Source of the DNA: Vulcanimicrobium alpinum
GTDB taxonomy: Bacteria > Vulcanimicrobiota > Vulcanimicrobiia > Vulcanimicrobiales > Vulcanimicrobiaceae
DNA length: 64,000 nucleotides
Assembly: GCF_027923555.1 (NCBI RefSeq)
Contig: NZ_AP025523.1
Coordinates: 2,794,484 to 2,858,483 of the forward strand
Direction: 5' to 3'
The translations under genes were made by a program, and so were the position numbers. Shown here piece by piece: positions 16,150 through 24,226 of this stretch. Every line of letters begins with the position of its first letter. Within the stretch, counting starts at the first letter, position 1. The notes below the pieces were generated by a model. It saw nothing but the letters and a program-made list of their open reading frames with translations. It made no database searches and was not told the DNA's origin.

Positions 16150-17602
16150 GGACGAGATCCTCCGGGGAGGGGACGAGCGATCCGTTCGCACGATCGAGCC
16201 GCCGCACGATCGCGGCGCGTTCGTCGGGGACGTACAGTTCGAGGACCGCGGCGGCAGTCGCCGTCGGCAGACCGGCGATGATCGCGGCCGCGACATGCGG
16301 CGGTTCGCCGGCGAGCGCGCCGCGGATGCGCGCCGGCGCGATCCCTGCGACCTCGCGCGCGGTACGCCGCGCCGCCGCCGCCTCGGCGATGTGCACCGCC
16401 GCGGTCGCGAGCGGACGCGCCGCGAACGCCGCGATGCCGATCAGCGCCGCGGCCGTCACCGCCTGCGGGACGACGCCGGCAAACGCGAGCGCCCACCCGG
16501 GCGCAGCCGCGCCGCGCGCCGCGCGAACGGCGCCGTCGCCGAACGCGACCGCTGCGACCTGCACGTCGTCGCCGCGTTCGCGCCGCACGCCGGCCGTCGC
16601 GCTCGCAAGTTCGCGGATCTTCACGAGGTCCAAGCCGCGCGCCGCATCGACGAAGACCGCGACGCTGAGATGCGCCGTCGCGCTCGCGTCGACGACGCGG
16701 TGGTCGTCGCGCGTCTCGCTCCCGCGGTCGTCGCTGACGTTCGACTTCGAGTACTTCTTCGCCGGAGACGCATAGCGTTCGTCGCTTGACGAACGAGCGA
16801 TCGTCCCGCCGATCGCCGAGCGGCGCACGTCGCGGACGTCGCGCCGTTCGCCGAGCGCCTCGCGGTGGACGCGAACGATCGTCGAACCGGCGCCGAACGC
16901 CGCGTCGAGCGCGCTCTGCAGCGATCCTTGGACGTCGGCGGCATCGTCGCCGGGATCCGCCGCGAGCGCGATGCCGCGATCGTCCAGCACCGTGACGCGC
17001 TCGGCATCGAGACCCGGAACGCCGCCGGCGACGAACGCTTTGATCCCGGCGATCGTCCGCGCGCCCAGATGCGCGCCCGGCGCGAGCGTCACGCGCACGC
17101 TCGCGCTGGCGTCGCGATGCGGTTCGTCGGCGTACACGCCGCCGCTGGCCGGCGCGATCACGACGCGCGCGTCCGCGACGCCGTCGACGCCACGCAGCCC
17201 CAGCGCGAGGTCGGCGGCGAGCGCGTCGCGCGTCTGGGCTTCGAGGACCGTCTGCGGCGTGAGCGCGCCGACGTGCGCGAGCGTCTCGTCGCTCCCGGCG
17301 AGATGCGGGTGCGGAACGCCGGCGAGCGCGAGCCGCAGGAGCAGCGCACCGCGCTTCCCCGGATCGACGCGCACGTTGTCGGCGGTCGACGCATACGGCA
17401 CGTTCCAAGCAGCGAGCCGTTGCTCGACCTCGGCCAGTTGATCGGGATGCAGCGGCGTCGCGTACAATGCGACACGCAGATCGCGGGTCGCGCCCACGCC
17501 GAATGCGGCGAGCGCCGCGAGCGCAACCAGCGCGCCGGCGGCGGCGAACCGCAGGCGCGGCGAGAGCGCGCGCACGCCGGCGAGCAGATCCTGCGCGCGC
17601 AT
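16136..17602 (-). CDS. fliF: FliF MS-ring protein with FliG-like C-terminal tail
   Basis: A 488-residue MS-ring protein. TM1 lies at about residues 19-37. The ring-building motifs occupy 40-350, including the ALYATPLHPDQLAEV and VADARVVIAPASGG blocks. TM2 is at about 369-397. The cytoplasmic tail is not the usual short FliG-binding helix: residues 424-470 (IRGALAGEPPHVAAAIIAGL and AAAVLELYVPDERAAIVRRL) match the EHPQ-type armadillo repeat of the FliG middle domain. No separate fliG is present in the cluster, so this looks like a natural FliF-FliG(M) fusion without the FliG torque domain. It starts two bases after the fliE stop. Confidence 0.85.
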   Translation of the reverse strand: MRAQDLLAGVRALSPRLRFAAAGALVALAALAAFGVGATRDLRVALYATPLHPDQLAEVEQRLAAWNVPYASTADNVRVDPGKRGALLLRLALAGVPHPHLAGSDETLAHVGALTPQTVLEAQTRDALAADLALGLRGVDGVADARVVIAPASGGVYADEPHRDASASVRVTLAPGAHLGARTIAGIKAFVAGGVPGLDAERVTVLDDRGIALAADPGDDAADVQGSLQSALDAAFGAGSTIVRVHREALGERRDVRDVRRSAIGGTIARSSSDERYASPAKKYSKSNVSDDRGSETRDDHRVVDASATAHLSVAVFVDAARGLDLVKIRELASATAGVRRERGDDVQVAAVAFGDGAVRAARGAAAPGWALAFAGVVPQAVTAAALIGIAAFAARPLATAAVHIAEAAAARRTAREVAGIAPARIRGALAGEPPHVAAAIIAGLPTATAAAVLELYVPDERAAIVRRLDRANGSLVPSPEDLVRARG

Positions 17603-17603
17603 C

Positions 17604-17882
17604 TCAGATCTGCATCCCGAGCAGCGAGGAGACCGCCTGGGTCGCGCGCTGCGCTGCGGTCGCGGCGATCTGCAGGGCGATGTCGGCGCGGGCGCGCTCG
17701 ACGATCATCTCCTGCAAGCCGCCGCGGTGCGCCGCGAACGCCTGCTCGGCGCGATCGGCACCGTCGAGGATCGCGCCGGCCGCGTCGACCAGCGCCGCGA
17801 ACGGGGAGCCCGAGCGCTGCGCGGGCGAGGCGAGCGGCGCCGCGACGGGCGCGGCGTCGGGGAGGAGCACATCGACGCGCAT
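17604..17882 (-). CDS. fliE: FliE, hook-basal body protein
   Basis: A 92-residue FliE. The family core is visible: SPFAALVDAAG, then a helix with HRGGLQEMIVERARADIALQ and the C-terminal ATQAVSSLLGMQI, equivalent to the A..AY.EIM.M.I segment. FliE joins the MS ring to the proximal rod. The start overlaps the flgC stop by one base (TGATG), and fliF follows after one spacer base. Confidence 0.9.
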   Translation of the reverse strand: MRVDVLLPDAAPVAAPLASPAQRSGSPFAALVDAAGAILDGADRAEQAFAAHRGGLQEMIVERARADIALQIAATAAQRATQAVSSLLGMQI

Positions 17883-18259
17883 CAGGAGCGCCCCACGTCG
17901 AGGGTGCGCTCCGCGATCCGTTTCCCGACGTCGAACACCGAGGCGTTCGCTTCGTAGGCGCGCTGCGCGTCGAGAACGGCGATCATCTCCGTGAGCGCGT
18001 CGGCCGCCTCGCCCCCGCGCGCCGTCCCCGCAAGCTCCGTCTGCGGCGCCGCGTCCAGCGCGGCGGCGAATTCCGGATCGACGCCTTCGCCGTCGCCGTC
18101 GCCGGCCGGCGCGGCTGCGAAGCGCGCGACGAGCCGCGCGTACGGATGCTCCGGCGTCGACGCTTGGGCGGCCGCGACGTTGCGCGCCGCCACGTCGAGC
18201 AGCGCGCGCTGCACGTGCATCCCGTCGGCGGCGACCGCGAGCAGATCGAACTCGCTCAT
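17882..18259 (-). CDS. flgC: FlgC, proximal rod protein
   Basis: A 125-residue rod protein. The N-terminus SEFDLLAVAADGMHVQRALL followed by DVAARNVAAAQ is the FlgC version of the rod/hook signature (F..L.IAASGL.AQR...D.IA.NIANA). The C-terminal EMIAVLDAQRAYEANASVFD matches the closing helix (EM..M..A.RAYEAN....). The middle is shortened. Start ATG at 18259, seven bases after the preceding gene. Confidence 0.92.
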   Translation of the reverse strand: MSEFDLLAVAADGMHVQRALLDVAARNVAAAQASTPEHPYARLVARFAAAPAGDGDGEGVDPEFAAALDAAPQTELAGTARGGEAADALTEMIAVLDAQRAYEANASVFDVGKRIAERTLDVGRS

Positions 18260-18266
18260 CGCGGCC

Positions 18267-18458
18267 TCACTTCGCGACCGTGCGCAATTCGGCGAAGTGC
18301 GCGCGCAGCGCGTGCAGCAGCGCCTCTTCGAAGAGGCCTGCCTGGGCGATGCGCGCGCCGGCACGCTCGTCGCGCGCAGCGGTCGGCGCGAGACGTTCGA
18401 GGCGATCGCGCGCGGCGAGCGCCGCGCGCGCGGTGTCGGTCGTCGGGTCGAGGTCCAT
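18267..18458 (-). CDS. flgB: FlgB-like short protein (C-terminal half only)
   Basis: A 63-codon gene at the flgB position, first in the operon. Its last 30 residues (RIAQAGLFEEALLHALRAHF, then AELRTVAK) match the closing helix of FlgB (LA.N.L.YEALL..L...F..LR.A), but the N-terminal rod signature with ANIANA is missing and no upstream in-frame extension restores it. It may be a reduced FlgB or a truncated remnant. The 135-bp spacer to the right, facing a plus-strand gene, should contain the operon promoter. Confidence 0.5.
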   Translation of the reverse strand: MDLDPTTDTARAALAARDRLERLAPTAARDERAGARIAQAGLFEEALLHALRAHFAELRTVAK

Positions 18459-18535
18459 GTGCGGATCGTGCCGGACGAAGATGAGCGGAACGTTGCCGCA
18501 GTATGAGGAACCTCCGGACGTGCTGTTCCGTCGAA

Positions 18536-18584
18536 GGGTGCGAAGGCAGCGGACCCCCTCCACCACCGCTGCCTTCACCCTTTT
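18536..18584 (+). terminator. hairpin with T-tract in cyclase leader
   Basis: GAAGGCAGCGG at 18542-18552 pairs perfectly with CCGCTGCCTTC at 18566-18576 around a 13-nt loop. A further GGGT/ACCC pair (18536-18539 with 18577-18580) extends the stem past one bulge. TTTT follows directly and the cyclase GTG start lies ten bases later. It looks like an intrinsic terminator or attenuator in the 5' leader. Confidence 0.6.
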
Positions 18585-18593
18585 CAGCAGCCG

Positions 18594-20306
18594 GTGAAAG
18601 CATATGAGGCGGGGACCGAAGCGTTCGCGATCCTCCGCCACCAAGCCGAAGAAGTGGGCGACGCCGAACTCCTCGCCGCCGTCGCGGCGGCCGAGCGCGC
18701 CTTCGAGCGCGCGGCGCTCGAGCGGGCGTCGCTCGAGAGCCGCCTGAACGCGACCGCGACCAACGCCGAACGGGAGTACACAAAACTCCGCACGCTCGGC
18801 CGCGTTGCCGAAACGGTCAATTCCTCGCTCGAGCTCGACGTCGTGCTGCGCCGCGTCCTCGACACCGCGGTTGAGGTGATGGAGGCCGAGCGCGGTTTCC
18901 TGATGATCGCCAACGAGCAGAACGTCCTCGAGCTGACGACCACGCACGGGATCGACCGCGCCACGGTCGAGGGCGACGCGATGCGCCCCTCGCAGACCAC
19001 GGTGCGGCGCGTGTTCGACACCGGGGTCCCGGTCGTGACCACCGACGCGCAGCAGGATCCGCGCTTCAACGTCAACCTGTCGGTGCGCGCGATGCGTCTG
19101 CGCTCGATCATCTGCGTCCCGCTGCAGATCCGCGCGCGCACGATCGGCGTCGTCTACCTCGACTCGCGCATCACCCCCGGCCTCTTCTCACCCTCGGATC
19201 CCGATCTGCTCGGGACGTTCGCAAACCAGGCGGCGCTCGCGATCGAAAACGCGCGGCTCTTCGACGCCCTGCGCGTGCAGGTCGCGCAGATCACGCGCCT
19301 CGAGCGCCTGCAGGCGCGCGTCCTCGAATCGATCACCAACGGCGTCATCACGCTCGACGGCGACGGCCGCATCGGCAGCTTCAACGACGCCGCCGCCGAG
19401 ACGTTCGGCATCGAGCGCGACGCGATGCTCGGCAGCCCCGCCCGCGCGCTCGACGCGCTGATCCCCGGGATTACCGCGATGCTGCGCGAGCACACCGGCG
19501 AGAGCCGTCCGATCGAGATGACGGCCGCGCACGCAACGCGCGGCATCCTCGCGCTCGAAGTCCGCATCGTCCCGATCGACGCGCCCGACGAGGGGACGAA
19601 ACGCGGCTGGGCGATCGCCGTCAGCGACCTCACCGAACGCCGCCAACTCGAACGCCTCCACGCGGCCGACGTCGAACAGCGCCAAGCGATCCGCGACGCG
19701 TTCTCCCGTTACCTCGCCCCGCACGTCGTCGAGCAGCTGATGCGCGCCCCCGGCGGCGTCGCACTCGGCGGCGAACGCGCCACCGCAACCGTCCTCTTCG
19801 CCGACATCGAAGGCTTCACCGAACTCGCCGAACGCCTCGACGCCGACCGCGTCGTCGAGATCCTCAACACGTTCTTCAGCAGCGCCGTCCACACCGTCTT
19901 CGAACACGACGGCCTCCTCGACAAATTCTACGGCGACGGCCTCATGGCCGTATTCGGCCCCCCACGCGTCCGAGAAGACGACGCAACAAGAGCCATCGCC
20001 GTCGCCGCCGCGCTCCACACCGCCGCCTCCACCATGACCGCCGACGGCCACCCCCTCCGCCTCTCCATCGGCATCGCCACCGGCGACGTGGTCGCCGGCC
20101 ACATCGGCAGCCACAAACGCATGGACTACACCGTCATCGGCGACGCCGCCAACCTCGCCAGCCGCCTCCAATCCGCCGCTCCCGCCGGCCACACCTACAT
20201 CGACGACGCCACCTACCAACGCCTAAAAACGAAGCCCCACAACGAAACCCTCATCGCAAAAATCCGAGGCAAAACCGCCCCCGTCACCATCCACGACATC
20301 ACCTAA
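18594..20306 (+). CDS. GAF-PAS class III nucleotide cyclase
   Basis: A 570-residue cytoplasmic signalling enzyme. An N-terminal helical/coiled part (1-70) is followed by a GAF domain (about 75-225, FLMIANEQN, SIICVPLQIRARTIGVVYLD), a PAS domain (about 240-365, NGVITLDGDGRIGSFNDAAA) and a class III cyclase domain (about 385-570). Metal-binding aspartates are in VLFADIEGFTELAERL and KFYGDGLMAVFGPP, and the transition-state residues are in GDAANLASRL. It makes cAMP or cGMP in response to a GAF/PAS signal. The start is GTG without a clear ribosome binding site, just after a hairpin. A Crp-type regulator at 24227 could be a target. Last third uses A/C-rich codons. Confidence 0.9.
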   Translation: MKAYEAGTEAFAILRHQAEEVGDAELLAAVAAAERAFERAALERASLESRLNATATNAEREYTKLRTLGRVAETVNSSLELDVVLRRVLDTAVEVMEAERGFLMIANEQNVLELTTTHGIDRATVEGDAMRPSQTTVRRVFDTGVPVVTTDAQQDPRFNVNLSVRAMRLRSIICVPLQIRARTIGVVYLDSRITPGLFSPSDPDLLGTFANQAALAIENARLFDALRVQVAQITRLERLQARVLESITNGVITLDGDGRIGSFNDAAAETFGIERDAMLGSPARALDALIPGITAMLREHTGESRPIEMTAAHATRGILALEVRIVPIDAPDEGTKRGWAIAVSDLTERRQLERLHAADVEQRQAIRDAFSRYLAPHVVEQLMRAPGGVALGGERATATVLFADIEGFTELAERLDADRVVEILNTFFSSAVHTVFEHDGLLDKFYGDGLMAVFGPPRVREDDATRAIAVAAALHTAASTMTADGHPLRLSIGIATGDVVAGHIGSHKRMDYTVIGDAANLASRLQSAAPAGHTYIDDATYQRLKTKPHNETLIAKIRGKTAPVTIHDIT

Positions 20307-20310
20307 AACC

Positions 20311-20328
20311 GCGTCGCAAAAGCGACGC
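20311..20328. terminator. hairpin after cyclase gene
   Basis: GCGTCGC-AAAA-GCGACGC forms a perfect 7-bp stem five bases after the cyclase stop. A weak T-rich stretch follows. It sits immediately left of the TTAA insertion site of the IS5-like element, and similar small hairpins (GGGCGC-AAA-GCGCCC) resume on the other side of the element. Confidence 0.5.
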
Positions 20329-20435
20329 TACCTTTAACAGGCTGATGAAAAATCGGCCGAGTTGATGTTGGCGTGACGGCGTTTTTCGCGTATTATAAGA
20401 GCAAGTCTCCTCATACCTTGGTGAGGTTGCGGCCG

Positions 20436-21137
20436 ATGCGGACTCATGATGAGCAGCGTGCATCCGTTTGGACGACGTTGCAGCCGGAAGACACCGTGCC
20501 CGGCGATCATCCGTTGCGCCCGATGCGCGTGATGGTCAACGAAATTCTGCGCGAACTCTCGCCGGAGTTTTCCAAGCTCTACTCGCGACGGGGCCGGCCA
20601 TCGATCGCGCCGGAGAAGCTGCTGCGAGCCTTGCTGTTGCAAATGTTCTACTCGATCCGCAGCGAGCCGATGCTGCTGGAGCAGTTGCGTTACAATTTGC
20701 TCTTTCGTTGGTTCGTGGGCTTGAGCATGGACGACAAGATCTGGGACCCCTCGACGTTCAGCAAGAACCGCGATCGGTTCTTGAATGGCGAAATCTCCGA
20801 GCGGTTCTTCGCCGCCGTGGTCGAGCGGGCGCGTGCCGACGAACTGCTCTCGAACGAGCATTTCACCGTCGATGGGACGCTAATCGAGGCGTGGGCCAGC
20901 CACAAGAGCTTTCGGCCCAAGTCGGACGACGAACCGCCGACCTCGAGCGGCGGTCGCAACGAGGGCGTGAACTTTCGTGGCCGGCCGCGCAGCAACGAGA
21001 CGCACGTCTCGAGTACCGATCCGGACGCGCGGTTGTACCGCAAGAGCAGCGGCGCGCCGGCGATTCTCGGCTATCTCGGACATGCTCTGATGGAGAATCG
21101 CAACGGCTTGATCGTCGGCGTGAAGACCACTCGCGCG
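20436..21137 (+). pseudogene. IS5-like transposase, 5' part
   Basis: This is the N-terminal half of an IS5/IS1182-type transposase: DUF772-like region (RRGRPSIAPEKLLRALLLQM, FRWFVGLSMDD) and the first catalytic aspartate in HFTVDGTLIEAWAS. The frame stays open from a GTG at 20373, but ATG at 20436 (MRTHDEQ) is a likely start. Homology stops at 21137, where the IS256 element begins; read-through ends at 21163 inside it. The rest of the gene resumes at 22506. Confidence 0.88.
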
Positions 21138-22505
21138 GATCGTGTCCCGGCCCGTGGTGTATGAGAGGGTCGCCCTTGTAGCATAGAGAGCGGCCATCGT
21201 GGCTTTCGGCGAAGGTTGTTTTTGCAACAAATAACCGACCGAAAGGGATCCACGATGGCCAAACCCAGTATCGCACTTTCCGAGCTCGTCGAAAAGGGCG
21301 GCGACGTCGACTTCGTTCGCGAGATGCTCCAGTACGCCGCGCAGCGGATCATGGAGATCGATGTTGAGGAACTCTGCGGCTTGCCCTACGGCGAGCGCGG
21401 CCCCGGCCGACAGAACGCCCGCAACGGCTTCCGCGAGCGCCAATGGGAGACGCGTTCCGGCACGATCGGACTGCGCATCCCCAAGTTGCGCAAAGGTAGC
21501 TACTTCCCCGCGTTCCTCGAGCCGCGCCGCACGGCGGAGAAGGCGCTCACCGCCGTCATCCAAGAGGCCTACATCCAGGGCATCTCCACGCGCTCGGTCG
21601 ACGAGCTCGTCAAGGCGATGGGGATGACAGGCATCTCCAAGAGTCAGGTCTCACGGCTGTGCGAAGAGATCGACGAACGCGTGAACGCATTTCTTACCCG
21701 GCCGATCGAAGGCGACTGGCCCTATCTTTGGATCGACGCGACGTACGTGAAGACGCGCTCCGGCGGACGCATCGTCTCGGTCGCCGTGATACTGGCCGTC
21801 GGCGTAAACACCGATGGGACACGGGAATTGTTGGGCCTCGCGGTTGGTCCGAGCGAAGCAGAGCCGTTCTGGATCGACTTTCTTCGCAGCTTGAGCCGCC
21901 GCGGATTGCGCGGTGTCAAGCTCGTCATTTCCGACTCGCATGTCGGCCTGAAAGCGGCCATCGCGAAAGTATTCAAAGCAACGTGGCAGCGCTGCCGCGT
22001 GCATTTTATGCGAAACGCGCTCGCACATGCGGGTAAAGGGCAACGGCAGATGGTCCTCGCGTTGATCAACACGGTATTCGCGCAAGAGACAGCGGAAGCT
22101 GCGCACGAGCAATGGCGTATCGTCTCCGAGCAGCTTCGGCAGAAGTTCCCGAAGCTCGCGGCGATGATGGACGACGCCGAGAACGACGTGCTCGCGTACA
22201 TGGACTTTCCCAAGGCGCACCGCAAGCAGATCGTCTCAACCAATCCGCTCGAACGGGTCAACGCGGAGATCAAGCGGCGCACCGATGTCGTCGGTATCTT
22301 CCCGAACGATGCTGCCATCGTACGCCTCGTCGGTGCGCTCCTACTGGAACAGAACGACGAATGGCAACTGCAGCGGCGCTACATGCAACTCGAAGGACTC
22401 AGTGCCGTCAGCGATAATCAGCCCGCCAAGCTCTCCGCCGTGATTAACGGCTGAGCGCTACCCTCGCCGAGCCACCGCTCGTACACCACGGCTGGGGACA
22501 CGATC
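21138..22505 (+). mobile_element. IS256-family insertion sequence
   Basis: A 1368-bp element with inverted ends: left GATCGTGTCCCGGCCCGTGG and right, read inwards, GATCGTGTCCCCAGCCGTGG. Both continue into GTGTAYGAGMGG. It is flanked by an 8-bp target duplication CTCGCGCG at 21130-21137, seen as CTCGCGGCG at 22506-22514 with one extra G. It carries a full-length transposase gene and sits inside the IS5-like transposase, so it arrived later. Everything needed for mobility appears intact. Confidence 0.9.
21255..22454 (+). CDS. IS256-family (Mutator-type) transposase
   Basis: A 399-residue DDE transposase. Catalytic residues are in [10 protein letters not shown] (first D), [14 protein letters not shown] (second D) and [14 protein letters not shown] (E); the CRVHFMRN motif of the family follows the second D. 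The N-terminal [19 protein letters not shown] block is typical. The start ATG at 21255 follows an AAAGGGA ribosome binding site. The gene is intact, so the element may still be active. Confidence 0.95.
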   Translation: MAKPSIALSELVEKGGDVDFVREMLQYAAQRIMEIDVEELCGLPYGERGPGRQNARNGFRERQWETRSGTIGLRIPKLRKGSYFPAFLEPRRTAEKALTAVIQEAYIQGISTRSVDELVKAMGMTGISKSQVSRLCEEIDERVNAFLTRPIEGDWPYLWIDATYVKTRSGGRIVSVAVILAVGVNTDGTRELLGLAVGPSEAEPFWIDFLRSLSRRGLRGVKLVISDSHVGLKAAIAKVFKATWQRCRVHFMRNALAHAGKGQRQMVLALINTVFAQETAEAAHEQWRIVSEQLRQKFPKLAAMMDDAENDVLAYMDFPKAHRKQIVSTNPLERVNAEIKRRTDVVGIFPNDAAIVRLVGALLLEQNDEWQLQRRYMQLEGLSAVSDNQPAKLSAVING

Positions 22506-22895
22506 CTCGCGGCGACCGGGATCGCCGAACGCGAAGCAGCGCTGGAATTGATTCGCGGGGTCAGCGGAAGCAACCGAATCACGCTCGGCGCCGACAAGGC
22601 GTACGATACCAAAGACTTTGTCGAGGCGTTGCGAGCGCTCAACGTGACGCCGCACGTTGCTCAAAATACGACCCGTCGCCGCAGCGCGATCGACCGCCGA
22701 ACCGTCCGCCATCCGGGCTACACGGTGAGTCAACGCAGGCGCAAGTTGATCGAGGAGAGCTTCGGGTGGGGCAAGACGATCGGCCGATTGCGCAAGGTGC
22801 ATTTCCGCGGGCTTGATCTGGTCGGCGACATTGTGCGCTGGACGGCCGCGGCGTACAACTTGATCAGGATACGCAATCTGAGGGCCGCGACATGA
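22506..22895 (+). pseudogene. IS5-like transposase, 3' part
   Basis: The continuation of the transposase started at 20436. It begins after the target duplication with ATGIAEREAALELIRG and holds the second catalytic aspartate (LGADKAYDTKDFVEAL) and the glutamate (RRKLIEESFGWGKTIGRLRK). Joining ...VKTTRA at 21137 to TGIAERE here restores a normal transposase, apart from one extra base at the junction. It has no own start and is not expected to be functional. Confidence 0.85.
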
Positions 22896-23032
22896 TGCGA
22901 AGTGATGCTGACCCGAGGGGCGTTTTCGAGATGAACCGCTCGGCAACGGGCTTCGAGAGGTCCGCCGACCTCCCGAAAACCGTGCTGAACGGGCAGTTTG
23001 CGAACCACGCGCCGATTTTTTCAGCACCCTAT

Positions 23033-23316
23033 TAAAGCGATGCGAGCAAAGCGACGCATCGCGAACAACGGAAGGGCGCAAAGCGCCCAACCCCTCCCGT
23101 CGCGAGTGCCACGCGCGCCGGCAACTCCCCAACCCAACCCCCGACGACGGAGCCCACCCATCGTGCCCGTGTCGCGGGAGCGCGGCATCGCAACGTCGGG
23201 GCCTTTTTCGCGAGTGAAGCGCAGGATGCGCGAGAACGAGCGAAAACGGAGCGGCCCTCGCACACGAAGTGCGAGGGCCGCGTCCCCGACGTTGCGATGC
23301 CGCGTTCCCGCGACAC
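23033..23316. repeat. large structured palindromic element (copy A)
   Basis: This is a 284-bp noncoding stretch between the IS element and rpsI. Two 33-nt arms (23169-23201 and 23284-23316) are reverse complements with one mismatch. Between them an inner hairpin has a perfect 13-bp stem (23251-23263 with 23269-23281) and an ACGAA loop. Smaller hairpins precede it: GCGATGCG/CGCATCGC near 23037-23062 and GGGCGC-AAA-GCGCCC near 23074-23088. The same layout, with the same inner-loop start ACGA and shared AGGAT and GCGAGA words, recurs at 47230-47354. Open frames through it are by-products of the palindrome. Confidence 0.8.
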
Positions 23317-23327
23317 CGCCACCAATA

Positions 23328-23723
23328 CTACCGCTTCGAAAACTGGAAGCGTTTACGAGCCTTCTTACGCCCGTACTTCTTCGATTCTTTCTCCCGCGGA
23401 TCACGCGTCAGCAGCCCATTCCGCCGCAACGGCTCCCGCAACGACTCATCCATCTCCAGCAACGCCCGCGCAATCCCATGCCGAACCGCACCGGCCTGCC
23501 CGGAAACCCCGCCCCCCTCGCACTTCACATCCACATTGAACCGCGAAAGCGACTGCGTCACCTCCAACGGCTGACGCACGATCTGCTGCAGCGAAGGCCG
23601 CGGAAAATACTCATCGACCGGCCGCTTGTTCACGGTGATCACACCCTGCCCCAGCGAAAGCCGAACCCGAGCGATGCCGCGCTTGCGGCGCCCCGTCCCG
23701 TGGAAATTATCGGTCGTCTGCAT
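23328..23723 (-). CDS. rpsI: 30S ribosomal protein S9
   Basis: A 131-residue uS9. Typical segments are [19 protein letters not shown] near the N-terminus, [20 protein letters not shown] and the basic tail ending [13 protein letters not shown], whose terminal KR reaches the ribosomal P site. The ATG at 23723 overlaps the rplM stop (TGATG), as in the standard rplM-rpsI operon. A GTG one codon earlier is also in frame. Confidence 0.97.
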   Translation of the reverse strand: MQTTDNFHGTGRRKRGIARVRLSLGQGVITVNKRPVDEYFPRPSLQQIVRQPLEVTQSLSRFNVDVKCEGGGVSGQAGAVRHGIARALLEMDESLREPLRRNGLLTRDPREKESKKYGRKKARKRFQFSKR

Positions 23724-24148
23724 CACGCAAGCTGCTCCGGCTGCTGCGCCGCGTGCGGATGCTCCGCACCGGCATACACGTTCAAGCGTCCAAGGTGCAC
23801 GTCACGCATCCGGTTCGTCGCGAGCATCCCGCGCACGGCGCGCTCGATCAGCCGTTCCGGATACTTCGCCCGCACCTGCGCCGCGGTCTCGGTGCGCAGA
23901 CCGCCCGGGAAGCCCGAGTGCCGGTGATAGACCTTCTGCGTCCACTTGCGCGGCGCGAGCTCGACCTTGTCGGCGTTGATGACGATGACGTGGTCGCCGT
24001 CGTCGATGTGCGGGGTCCAGGTCGGCTTCGAACGCCCGGAGAGGGCACGCGCGATGCGCACCGCGAGCGTTCCGAGCCGCTGCCCGGTCGCGTCGACGAT
24101 GTACCAGTCGTGCTGGGTCTCGGCGGTCTTTTGCTGATATGTGCGCAT
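23723..24148 (-). CDS. rplM: 50S ribosomal protein L13
   Basis: A 141-residue uL13. The N-terminus [20 protein letters not shown] and the blocks [11 protein letters not shown]-like ([16 protein letters not shown]), [25 protein letters not shown] and [15 protein letters not shown] are diagnostic. The start at 24148 is chosen because homology begins there; an upstream extension is possible but not L13-like. Together with rpsI it forms the usual two-gene operon. Confidence 0.97.
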   Translation of the reverse strand: MRTYQQKTAETQHDWYIVDATGQRLGTLAVRIARALSGRSKPTWTPHIDDGDHVIVINADKVELAPRKWTQKVYHRHSGFPGGLRTETAAQVRAKYPERLIERAVRGMLATNRMRDVHLGRLNVYAGAEHPHAAQQPEQLA

Positions 24149-24226
24149 GGGTCTCGTCGGATCGTGAAAAGAAGTGCGCGGCCCGGCCGTCTGGCTGAGG
24201 GCGCGGCAACCCATGGAGTATACGGT

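Larger units (their letters stand above)
20338..23031 (+). mobile_element. IS5/IS1182-like element, interrupted
   Basis: The element is bounded by TTAA direct repeats (20334-20337 and 23032-23035). The left end CAGGCTGATGAAAAATCGGC and the right end, read inwards as TAGGGTGCTGAAAAAATCGG, are imperfect inverted repeats. Inside is a DDE transposase gene broken by an IS256-family insertion at 21138-22505. Removing that insertion gives an element of about 1.3 kb, normal for the group. It was inserted into the intergenic region between the cyclase and rpsI. Confidence 0.85.

Noticed and set aside
23021-23404. Overlapping open frames through the structured palindrome near 23.2 kb
   Set aside because: They read both arms of an inverted repeat, have no ribosome binding sites and share no protein-like conservation beyond the palindrome itself.
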